A stretch of 64,000 bases of DNA from Symsagittifera roscoffensis. Taxonomy: Eukaryota > Xenacoelomorpha > Acoela > Convolutidae. Below are positions 55,001 to 64,000 of the stretch, one piece after another. Numbering within the stretch: position 1 is the stretch's first letter; the number at the start of each line of letters is the position of its first letter. Made by a program: the position numbers and the translations under genes. Location of the stretch: positions 59,776,759-59,840,758 of the forward strand of contig NC_087063.1 in NCBI RefSeq assembly GCF_963678635.1, read 5' to 3'. The notes beneath the pieces are model-generated. The model was given only the letters and a program-made list of their open reading frames with translations. It was not told the DNA's origin and did no database searches.

Positions 55001-55225
55001 AGTCGATGAATCTCAAGCCTTCTCTGACGCACCTGAAATCGAATTAGAAACCCGACACTTCTTCATGAATAGTTTCACAAAACTCTTGAGTGTTCGAAAT
55101 TAAAAGCCAATAAAATCAACTTCGTATATAATTTGTACCAATTAAAATTGCACTTTAACCATTTGTTTTACCTGTCAAATGATGAAATGAAATTAATCAT
55201 TTCTCGCATTTTTTAGGTAAATTTG
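55001..55225. promoter_or_regulatory. Region upstream of RhoGAP gene with 3' splice acceptor
   Basis: A pyrimidine-rich run ending TTTTTTAG (AG at 55215-55216) lies 9 nt before the gene's first ATG. It looks like a strong acceptor for either an upstream 5' UTR exon or a trans-spliced leader. No TATA box or clear first exon identified. Confidence 0.5.
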
Positions 55226-57064
55226 ATGACAAGCTCCGGTATTTTTTTCTTCAACTTGCCGGCAGAAACAAAATATGTTGTTGCAGGTGTTGTGAAAAAT
55301 CGCTTGCAGCGATTGAATTGCGACTTTCAGGTTAAAAAATTACAAAAGCTTGATCCTCAATTTGCCTCCGCTGACAATGTGGGAAATTATGCTACTGATC
55401 CGACAAATAATGATAATTTTCCCTATTGGGTTTCTTTTTTGTGCGAATATATTGAAAGTCAGAGTGAATGCGAAGGGCTTTTTCGTAAAAACGGCTCGGA
55501 TGCTAAAATTCAGACATTGAAAGAGAGCATGATGGATGGAAAAGGTGTACGGATGAGTGGAATTGAAGCTGCTGCACTTCTGAAACAATGTTTACGGGAA
55601 ATGAAACCAAATCTGTTTTCTAACTATTTCACAAAATTGTTAATATATATTTGGCAGACATTCACAAAAAATGCTCTGCGCGAGACGCTGATACTCGAAA
55701 CGATACTTCTATTGCCCTGTTCGTACCTGAAGTTATGTCGACGAATTTTCCATTGTTTTAATACTGTAGCCCTGAATTGGCAAAAGAACAAGATGGATGC
55801 CAAAAACATTGCAATTTGTGTTTCAATGTCTTTATTCACATTAGAGAATACACAGGTAGTTACAGCAAGTGCTTTGAATGAACTAGTTCATTACTTGATC
55901 GGCAAACACATGGAAATTGGCGCACTTACTACAGAAATACATGGACTGGCCATAAAGTCGGTTGAAAAATCTACACTTCACGAGGGGAAAAAGAAAGTAA
56001 CAATGTCGGAGAAGATACGAAGAAAGGCTGCATCAAAGGTGAAAAAACTTGCACCAGACTCTTCATCAAAATCAGAAAGTGGATCTAAAATTGAACTTTG
56101 CACAGGTTCAGGCAGAAGATTGTTCTTTGACGAAGGGCTGATATCACCTGGTTTTAACTACACGACAAAAATGTTCGGCCCTGTTTTGACAGATGAAGGT
56201 TCTTTGAAACTGTCACCTAGCTTCACTTCTTGTGATTTGAGTAACCAAAGCACAAAAGCATTGCCAAATAGAAAGGCTATCCGGAGAGCAAGCTTTTCCA
56301 ATTCTGAAAAACCGGAACTACCTAGGTCAGTTTCGAGTGTGAGAAAGCGGAAGCATAAAATTGACTGTAGTGCATCGAGTTCCCTAAACGAGGAATACGA
56401 CGATAATTTCTACAATTTATCGAAGTTGAATTTCGTTACATTTGACTCACCCCCAGAACATGCACAGCATAATACAGATTCAGAGCCCGAAGATTCGCCA
56501 TGTGGCAGCAGAAGCAACACGCCTTTGATTTTAAACGCTGCAACAGCAGCAAAGGCCACACGGCATCGCTTGGAAAAGCTAAACGTTTCAAAAAGGAACC
56601 AAACAAAAGATCCATCAAAGTTGGCAAAACAACCCGACCTGAATCAGTCTTTCATGTGCGATTCTACCGATGAGTGTAGTACTCGTTCCGATGCTGAGTC
56701 AGAAACAAATTTTGAGTGTGCACAAAATAGTTCTAGTGCTAGCAGGCACGTTTCAACAGAAACAGTGTCTAAATCGGGCGCTAAAGCTAAAGACGCTCTA
56801 ACCAAATCTTTTCTTTGCAGCATAGCTGAAGATGAAGTGCAATGTAATTTTCAATTTCCTCCGACTGATGACAGCGAAAATGTTGATCCGAATTGCATAA
56901 TTAACGGCATTGGACCGATCTGTGATGTGCAGCTGCCAATGAAAATGGAAGATTCCTTAATGACAGAAGAAGATAGAAGGCTGAGCTTTTGCCTCACTTC
57001 TGATTCTCATAAAGACAACTTTAGATCTTTAAAAGAACTCTGGGAAACCAGTAAAACGGATTGA
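55226..57064 (+). CDS. RhoGAP-domain protein, ARHGAP11-like
   Basis: 612 codons from ATG 55226 without an intron. Residues ~50-230 form a RhoGAP domain, which speeds GTP hydrolysis by Rho-family GTPases: FPYWVSFLCEYIE, then the arginine-finger motif GLFRKNGS (Arg 87), LLKQCLREMKPNLF, and a KMDAKNIAICVSMSLF segment where many family members have Pro-Asn. Residues 240-300 are Lys-rich; the rest is Ser/Thr/Asp-rich and probably disordered, with PRSVSSVRKRKHK and QPDLNQSF. Short N-terminus, early RhoGAP domain and long disordered tail resemble ARHGAP11A (a RhoA GAP in cytokinesis), but this is an inference. It is the only likely host protein gene in the window. Whether it is native or an old retrocopy is unclear; no stop or frameshift is present. 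Confidence 0.85.
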   Translation: MTSSGIFFFNLPAETKYVVAGVVKNRLQRLNCDFQVKKLQKLDPQFASADNVGNYATDPTNNDNFPYWVSFLCEYIESQSECEGLFRKNGSDAKIQTLKESMMDGKGVRMSGIEAAALLKQCLREMKPNLFSNYFTKLLIYIWQTFTKNALRETLILETILLLPCSYLKLCRRIFHCFNTVALNWQKNKMDAKNIAICVSMSLFTLENTQVVTASALNELVHYLIGKHMEIGALTTEIHGLAIKSVEKSTLHEGKKKVTMSEKIRRKAASKVKKLAPDSSSKSESGSKIELCTGSGRRLFFDEGLISPGFNYTTKMFGPVLTDEGSLKLSPSFTSCDLSNQSTKALPNRKAIRRASFSNSEKPELPRSVSSVRKRKHKIDCSASSSLNEEYDDNFYNLSKLNFVTFDSPPEHAQHNTDSEPEDSPCGSRSNTPLILNAATAAKATRHRLEKLNVSKRNQTKDPSKLAKQPDLNQSFMCDSTDECSTRSDAESETNFECAQNSSSASRHVSTETVSKSGAKAKDALTKSFLCSIAEDEVQCNFQFPPTDDSENVDPNCIINGIGPICDVQLPMKMEDSLMTEEDRRLSFCLTSDSHKDNFRSLKELWETSKTD

Positions 57065-57246
57065 TTTATTGAATTTGTGTGATGTTTTATTGTGATCTTC
57101 TTCTAATCATCTTCTTCTAATCTTTGATAATTATGAGTGTAGGTTAAGTTGAGTTTTGAAATTTAAATAGCTGTTTATTGAATAGTTTATTGAACTGGAA
57201 AGCAAAAATTTAGTCGAAGCTACTAAATATTGTAGCGCACTTCATA

Positions 57247-57252
57247 AATAAA
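57247..57252 (+). terminator. Poly(A) signal of RhoGAP gene
   Basis: AATAAA about 180 nt after the stop codon, followed by a T-rich stretch. First canonical signal downstream. Confidence 0.6.
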
Positions 57253-58116
57253 AAGTTTTTACATTTGTGTCGCAAGCTTCTTGTATTGCAAACAGCTACT
57301 TAACGATTTTTATCACCACTAGCATCGATTTCATAAAGCGTATTAAAGCTTGGAGGTATGGGAACAAAAAATCTACGCATTGACAAATGCTGATGAAGAT
57401 AAGGATGCTTCCAATTTTTTCAACCAACTGCTGGGTGTAACCGTTTAGAAGAAGTCACCTTGCGTATGTGCGTACTTTGGTCAGCGAGCGTTGTATCACC
57501 GTTCACTTTAATCACATGGCTTAAAAATCATTTTGAGCAAAAGCGACATCATGTTCAGAAATGGGGAAAGCCGTTTAGCTGAATTCTGAAAACGACAACT
57601 TCTTGTGATAGCCAACAAACACATGAAAAAACCTTGTAGATTGTTTTTAAAACGTTCTTTACAAATGCGAAACTAGTGTATTAGTATGAACCTTCTTTTT
57701 TTTCCAACCTATTTGTCGCAAATATTTGTGCGGCACCCCAATAATGGTGGGGCACCTTTACAGCTTTTTGATAGCATGTGCTTTGACATTCGAGAAGTAA
57801 TAAATTAACACAGTTGATGCATTTTTAATCCATCAAATGAACCGAAAAAAGCTATTTGTTTCAAACAACATCACAATAATAAAAACTCGATTTCAGAAAT
57901 TTTCTGACTCAATATATCTCGAAATTTTCAAAATGCATAATTTATACATAATGTGGTTTTATGCTTTGCAATTTGTTACATGCAAAGTTGGTGTGGATAC
58001 CTTCAAATGTTCCAAATTATTAATAGCAAAATTGAGTCTATTTATATTTGGTGCTGAATCGCATTGGCAATTTGTTATCATATATAGGTAATTTATTCGT
58101 GACTAGTGTTTGTCGG
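57253..58116. other. Intergenic, nothing recognised
   Basis: AT-rich. Short ORFs (for example 57837-58091) lack recognisable content or codon bias. Confidence 0.6.
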
Positions 58117-58315
58117 CTGTTAGGCTTGAGTTGCTGAGGGGATAGTGCGTGACACTCAAAATCTCTCGATTGCAGTAGGTCGCAGATTTGAATCCTACAC
58201 GTAGCCAAGTTTTTGCTAATTCGAGGCTTTTTTTACTTTTTCGTATTTGACTTGATAGAGCTGCTTTTCGGTCGTGTTCTCGCAAGTGTCTTCTCGCTTC
58301 GCCTCTGTGTTTATT
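58117..58315 (+). repeat. tRNA-derived SINE, copy 1
   Basis: A tRNA-like head (GTTGCTGAGGGGATAGTG, box-B-like AGATTTGAATCC at 58184-58195) followed by a tail with CTAATTCGAGGC, a T-rich run, TGTTCTCGCAAGTGT and CTTCGCCTCTGTGTT. The same order recurs at 60610-60775, so it is a dispersed family. Not a functional tRNA. Confidence 0.7.
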
Positions 58316-59459
58316 ACGTAATTGAAATAATTCAAGTGGTGATGAACAAAGTGAGTTTCGGAATCATTTGTCAGCGGAACTAGGCTTTTCCCGTAAACAA
58401 ATATTCTACAAATCTGTAAGAAGATGGACTTGGTTTATTATGGAACGTCAACAACTTCCAGGCCGGCCTATTCCCACTTGCTGTGGCGGCAAAGAGCGCG
58501 CTTTTGAATCCTATGGCCAGGAGTTGGAATCCCGGCCTTATCTTGATTTTTTTCGGTATGCATGATTTTTTCTTTTGTGGAAAATTTTGAATAGTCGAAC
58601 TATCGTTTGTCTGAATACTTTTGGCCGTCCACAGCGTGGAAATTTTTCTGATTTAAACAGTTCCTAATTGAAATGGTTCTGTAATTTGCGGTTTTACCAA
58701 CTCTGATGTTGCATTTATTTTTTTCGCGTAAATGGTTTATGACGCAGTAGTTTAAAATTTGTTATGACAAATATGGCTTTTGTGGCAATTTACTTTTGGC
58801 TCAACGGGCGCCTACACAAGTATTGTCGTCTAAGTGATACAGTCGGTACTAAAGGTGTAGGTACTTTTTTTTTCTTTTTTTAGAAAAAATGTTCTTTTTT
58901 CATTAGTGATTTGCATCTCATTTTTAATTCGCTGGTTTTCTGGTTTATTGGACTCAAAATTATCTTGAATGGGTCATGTTTTCTTTTTCAAACCCGTGTG
59001 TCAAACTAGCTTGTGATTTTTGGGGGAATATAAATGCTTTTGCTAACGGTAAGTTTCGCTTTGGCAGAAATCAATTTTGGTTTACTGCCTGTCCGCTATT
59101 TTTTTGCGGCCTTCAAATTGCAGTATGGATTTTGCTTCAAAAAATATGCACTTCATTGACTTATTGTAGAACCAACCCAATTTTAATATTTCGTATTGTT
59201 GCAATCAAATAATTTTCAGGAAGTTAACATGTAGTGATTTTTTGTTAATTTTGTTTTTTTTGTAGCAAAGTTTTCAAAACCAAGTTTATATTTTTTTCGC
59301 TGGTGATTAGCAAGCATTACATCAGATTTTTCGGGATTCAAAATTTTCTAATAGTATCTGAATCAATCTATAGCTTGGTTTTTTTATCTATTGAAATTCA
59401 ACAACCGTTTTTGTGTGTTAAGTCTAGAAGGAATGTCCATGCTTTTTTATTAATCCCCG
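58316..59459. other. Intergenic, mostly nothing recognised
   Basis: AT-rich. A segment at about 58440-58545 ending GAGTTGGAATCCCGGCC could be a further tRNA-like head but is too weak to call. No gene. Confidence 0.5.
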
Positions 59460-59655
59460 TCCCAGCTCACATCTCTCATCATTGGATCTTTTATTCGGCG
59501 TGGCCAAGAGATTTCATCCATTTTGCCGCATCCTGTCCTACCTTGAGGAGACGAATGACACTGGGACCCCTCGAATCATGACAAGCGGGATTCGAACCCA
59601 CGACCTTTGTGTTAAAGGCGGCGCGTGTTACCCACACGGTCACGCTGCTCCATGC
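59460..59655 (-). repeat. tRNA-derived SINE, second family
   Basis: Minus strand: GGAGCAGCGTGACCGTGTGG head with box A, then an exact box B consensus GGTTCGAATCC (complement of 59588-59598), then a non-tRNA body. The 3' acceptor strand does not pair with the 5' one, so it is a SINE or tRNA pseudogene. Box B is intact, so it could be transcribed by RNA polymerase III. Confidence 0.65.
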
Positions 59656-60609
59656 TTTTAACGACCTCGGCTGAGGGCCTGAGTATGGCCAGGGTCTGCA
59701 GTTTTTGTGAACTGGAAATTACGACTTCAGAAAATAACTAAAATAAGTAGATTTCGAACACTAAGCAGACGGAAATTACGTCTGCTTAATCTTTGTCGGC
59801 GTAGTTTCCATAGGCGTTAGTGTATTCTAAAATTTTAACGAAATCTTGTTGGTACACTTTTTAGTAAAAGCGCCTATTAGTCGGGTTTTCCCTATTATTC
59901 GTTCAATATTTTTTCTTCACTTGCTTGTTTCAGATCCCTCCCATTATTGGCTAAAAGTAGAAGCTAGCAAAAATTGACTAGCAGTGTTTTATCAGCTGTT
60001 TAAGTTGATTTAATTGCTTTGCTTTTTCCAGCCTCTTCCGCCCAAATGTTTATTACATTTGTGCTCAAGTATAGTAGGCGTACTGCTGAAATGCATTTTG
60101 GTAAATTATTATGTTTTTTTCCGCTTTGTTTTTTCTCCGCTAAATTAGATTCCGCAAATGAAAGCCGGGAGAGTGTCGAGGCGTACATCATATTAAAGCC
60201 CTCGCAGTTCTGATTCGAACACTATTAAAATTTTAAGCGTAGAGAAAAAGTAGGTTTAAGTTTTTTTTTTACTTTTCGATCTAATTTCGAGCGAATAAAG
60301 TGAGCGAGCAGGCCTGTCAAACGAAAATAAGAAGTAAAAACATAGTTTTAATGGAGGAATACCAATGTTTGAAGATTTTTTGGCGTCTTGACAACAACAA
60401 AAAAATGCAAAGAAAAACAAAAAATTTGCTCAAAAATTGATAACAAAGTTGCTGAATTTTTTTACTTTGTTTTATGATTACACGATCAACTGAGTATATT
60501 ACTGCGAACCTTCTTTTTTCTAACCTAACTCGCAAATAAAAGTGTTCTTTTAATTGAAATTTTTACTGTAGCATTGGAAATTGCATAGCATCTTTTCTGC
60601 TTTATTTGT
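59656..60609. other. Intergenic, nothing recognised
   Basis: AT-rich; no credible ORF or RNA gene. Confidence 0.55.
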
Positions 60610-60775
60610 AGTTATTGTGTGAGACTCTTGATCTCTAGGTTGCAAGTTCGAATATCAGACTTAGCCGAATTTTTACTCATTCGAGGCCTTTTTCTATTTT
60701 TTATTGCACTTTACAGAGTTGTTTTTTTGTCCTGTTCTCGCTAAGTGTTTGCGAAGCGAAGCTTCGCCTGTGTTA
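60610..60775 (+). repeat. tRNA-derived SINE, copy 2
   Basis: Matches copy 1 in order: GTGTGAGACTC, box-B-like AAGTTCGAATATC (60644-60656), TAGCC, ACTCATTCGAGGCC, T-rich run, CCTGTTCTCGCTAAGTGT, CTTCGCCTGTGTT. More diverged at the tail. Confidence 0.7.
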
Positions 60776-63700
60776 AAACTTGAGACATAAAACGCCAGGC
60801 AGAAGAAGAGCGTACCCCAAGCGTGCCCATAGTTAAGGGGGTGAAATATGTCTAAGTCTAAGTCCGGTCAGGACCATTTGTTTTAAAAATCTGAATAATT
60901 CAGCTTGAAAAAGTTGTCAGAATATCGTTTGTCTGCTTATTTTTGTCCGCTTATTTGCCACGGACTTCACTTATGATTTAGGCATGTTTGAATAAATTTA
61001 ATGTTCATTTGTATTATATATTCATGTAAAAGTTGCAGATAATTGAGTTCCGAGAAGTTCTGTTGAAAACTTTTTGATATGCAATTATCTGACGTTTTTT
61101 TCTGAAGTTTTTCTTTTGTCTTTTCAGTCACCTTTTAGTCACAAAAGCAATGAAAGGAGCTTTGTTTTATACTTTTCCAAGTTATGATATTGAGTTGATC
61201 ACAAAAATGTGAAGCAAAAAAATCCGGGTACTCCAATTGTTCACTTATGATTATTTCGTCTGTTTCGAGTTTAAAAAATGAGCTTATATGAATCACGATT
61301 TTGTTAGAGAATGTCACGCTCTTGTCTGCACTTGAAATTTTGAGCCATTTTCAGTCAATTTTCTAAAGCTTGATTACTTGCATGTATTTTTGTGCAGCAA
61401 GTGTTTAATTTGTTGATCTTTTTGTTAATGGCAATTTATGGTCGTTCAAATCAATTAGCTTCGAATCATCAATTTGAATTCAAAGTTCTAGTTTTTATTT
61501 TCGAACTATTCAAAGTCATTCTTGAACTATTCAAAGCATCGCAGCTGCTATGAGATGACCAAGAATTTCTCGTTTTTAATCGGTAAATTTTATCGGTAAG
61601 GCTCCCTCGAACCATTTTCGGTTTAATGCGTCTTTTCGAGCTGTGATTTTTTCTGATAAATGGAATCTTATTGATAAACAAACATTTAAACTGATAACTG
61701 AATTTAATATCAAGTTCTAATGGTTAGATAAATCAGAATAGAATGAATCCATTTAGTTGTCGCTTCAAACCTATTTTTTTAAACGTTCATTTTTTGGGCA
61801 GTTTTGCTAGACGTCAATCGGAAAGGTAAGTGGAAGTTACATCTCATGATTTTTCGTTCAAGTTATTTTTCGATTGTAAAAACCCGATAAAATTGATTAA
61901 TGAGTTTTTCCTGCTCGAGCTGATTGTTGATCAGCCTGATCTATGAATTTGGGTTCTTTCTGCATTAGACGAATTCCGGGGCGAATTAGACGCTCTGGTT
62001 TGGACTGGGGCGCCTTTTTAAAGACTTTCCAGATTTGCAAGAATATATTGTAATGAAAATTGAATATTCTAATTGTGGTATCATCTTGGGTCAAATTTAA
62101 GGAAATTTGATTTACAGCACTTTATCTAGCATTCAATCCTTAATCAGACTAAAAAATTAATAATATCTCATTTTTACTTTTCATTTTTGCGCTTTGAATG
62201 TTGCGATATCACTTTGCGCTTTAAACATCTGAGATCTCCGTAAGTGGAAATTTCTTTCTATTTTTCTAAGTTAAGTTACTTATTGCTCTTACATTTCAAT
62301 ACACCCTGTTGTTTTGTTTGTGCTTGGCAAGTTCAGCTTTGCCTGCCTATGTGTAAATGGTTTATTCGAGAAGAGCAGTTTTCTTCCATTCTGCATCAGC
62401 CTCATTTCAAGCAAGCTAGCTTCACTCAACAAAGATCTGTGGAATGAAAGTAAACTTTCGAGGTTGCCATTTTTGCTAAATTTAGTTTTATAATTTATTG
62501 TTTTGATAATCATTTTTCAATTTTTTTTGCAATATTTTAGCTTACAGTTTCAAACCATATCTGGTGAGTTCATAATCATTATCATCATCATCATCACCAT
62601 CATCACAAATGTTATTTTAACACCGATTTCTCGTCTTCAAAGGTGTTTGCAGTTCGGTGCTGTTAAAAAACAGTCAGTTGCACATACGTCGTCAGTCGTT
62701 CCGGTTCAGAAATGAGCTGGGGGTCAAAAGCATCGTACCCACTCTAAAATGAGCTGAAAATTTCATCAGAGCCGTCTACATCTGCTTTTGGCGGCCATTA
62801 ACAAAGAAACGAAGAAGAAATCATGAACCGTTTTTACTGAAGAAATAAAAGGTCTTCTTGATTTTATATCTTTTTTATTTGATTCGTTTTTTTTTGTGAA
62901 CTGTTTTCGCACTTGGTAGCATGACTTAATGGGAGCATATGTTACAAACTAAATTTTTTTGATATTGCTTTAATCTGATTAGAAAGTTAATCAGAAAATC
63001 CAACTCTTCCTGATTTTTGTTCAAAAAACTTTTCTTGGGTTAATTTCATCAGAAGAGGTTTTTTTGAAGCGGTAATTTGGTTATACGACTTGAGTTAGTT
63101 TATCGCAAATTCAGTTGACGCTCAAGAGTTGGCGTTTCTTTAAAATTTAACAAGATATTGTTTTCAACTTGTTCAAATTTATTCAGAAACGTTTACTGAA
63201 GCTTAAAGACTAATTTTTTTACACCTTATTGGACAGCTTTTCTCTATCTCTCTCTACTCGCTCTTAGTTTTTAGGTTTACTTGTTTTAGTCTGAGAGTAA
63301 AACTCAAAATTTTCAAATCGGTGTTTCAAAACAGTATTTTTTTCAAATAAATATTGATCGAAATAAAAGGGCTTGATTTTGAGATCCATCGAAATCAGTG
63401 TAGTTTTCTTGTGGAACGTTATTTTACAAATCCTGCGGTACGTTCGTACGTTATTTTATGTTCCTTCCCAAATCACTTGTCCCAAACTACTTTTTAGGAG
63501 TCAAACTACTTTTTAGAAATCAACGGTCATATTTATCTTTTTAGAGCCTATTTTTGAACAAAAGTATTGTAGTACAACTGCTAGCTGTTTTTTTTCAAGA
63601 CAAGTTTAAAGAGAGGTTGTTAATCATCGTTAAGTATATTGATGTGCTGGCTGTAAATTGAAAAACATGAGATTATTGAAACTCAATTCTCAATTGGGTT

Positions 63701-64000
63701 AATTTGCCGTGCTAAATTGTGCGTCTTCTATTTATCTATACTTTCAATGCAGAAATGGTGCATTGATCCCGCGCGGAAATAATCGTTCCTTTTCTTTTAA
63801 GGTGGTATTGTGCGATTAATCCTAATATTGTGGTTTACTCTCGACTGGAAAAATTCTTGAAAGTTGTTTTGTCAAAGTAGCGTTACAGCTTGATTTATTT
63901 TTTTTCACAAACCAATTCTGTTGCTTTTTCCGACCAGTTTCAGTTTCGTACCAAAGTGAATTTACAGCATCTATTCTCACAATATAGGCTTTGAAATAGT
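60776..64000. other. Intergenic, nothing but simple repeats
   Basis: AT-rich DNA with homopolymer T and A runs. A (CAT)n-like microsatellite lies at about 62572-62606. No gene, RNA gene or LTR recognised up to the window end. Confidence 0.55.

Noticed and set aside
59570-59655. Functional tRNA gene on the minus strand
   Set aside because: Box A and B are present, but the acceptor ends do not pair and the anticodon loop is irregular; called a SINE.
60317-60535. Short minus-strand ORFs in the right flank
   Set aside because: Low-complexity AT-rich translation, no conserved motif.

Overview
The window looks like an invertebrate metazoan chromosome segment that is mostly nested retrotransposons, with one recognisable host gene on the right. 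BEL/Pao, CR1/Jockey-like LINE and Ty3/gypsy families occur together, BEL/Pao is a metazoan family, and the non-element DNA is AT-rich. I cannot name the species.

Layout. (1) 1-2958 and 27070-27344 (minus strand) are two halves of a decayed LINE (ORF1, endonuclease, reverse transcriptase). (2) Element A, 2959-27069 (plus strand, 24.1 kb), sits inside that LINE. It is an old, mutated Ty3/gypsy-type element with ~0.88-kb LTRs. (3) 27345-29675 holds a short SGNH-fold ORF and the 3' part of a BEL/Pao element (LTR, integrase C-terminal domain, protease), minus strand. (4) Element B, 29676-54240 (minus strand, 24.6 kb), sits inside the BEL element. It is a much younger relative of A with 916-bp LTRs that differ at six positions by direct comparison. 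(5) 54241-55000 is the other half of the BEL element (gag zinc knuckles). (6) 55226-57064 is an uninterrupted RhoGAP gene. (7) 57065-64000 is gene-poor AT-rich DNA with tRNA-derived SINE copies.

A and B are two copies of one unusual giant LTR retroelement family. Each has two cistrons. Cistron I is gag (coiled coil, capsid-like region, two CCHC knuckles), aspartic protease, RT (YVDD), RNase H, an enlarged linker and a DDE integrase. After the integrase GPF module it continues into a ~440-residue extension ending in a domain that reads as a macro (ADP-ribose-binding) domain of the TARG1/Poa1 type. Cistron II, after a 0.4-0.5-kb gap, encodes a very large protein (about 2,900 residues when the pieces are added up). 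It has an N-terminal helical/coiled-coil region, an SGNH/GDSL hydrolase domain, a second degenerate SGNH-like domain, and more than 1,700 residues I cannot assign. No envelope-like signal peptide or membrane anchor was seen in it. Both copies switch frame at the same purine run inside RT, which suggests programmed -1 frameshifting. Both share a leader of about 3 kb rich in CCCTCCG motifs, a tRNA-primer-like site 12 nt after the LTR, and the same polypurine tract, whose core recurs inside the coding region. Both appear to have made 3-bp target duplications.

The main candidate for something undescribed is this family: a two-cistron ~24-kb gypsy-like element carrying a Pol-fused macro domain and a giant SGNH-containing second polyprotein.
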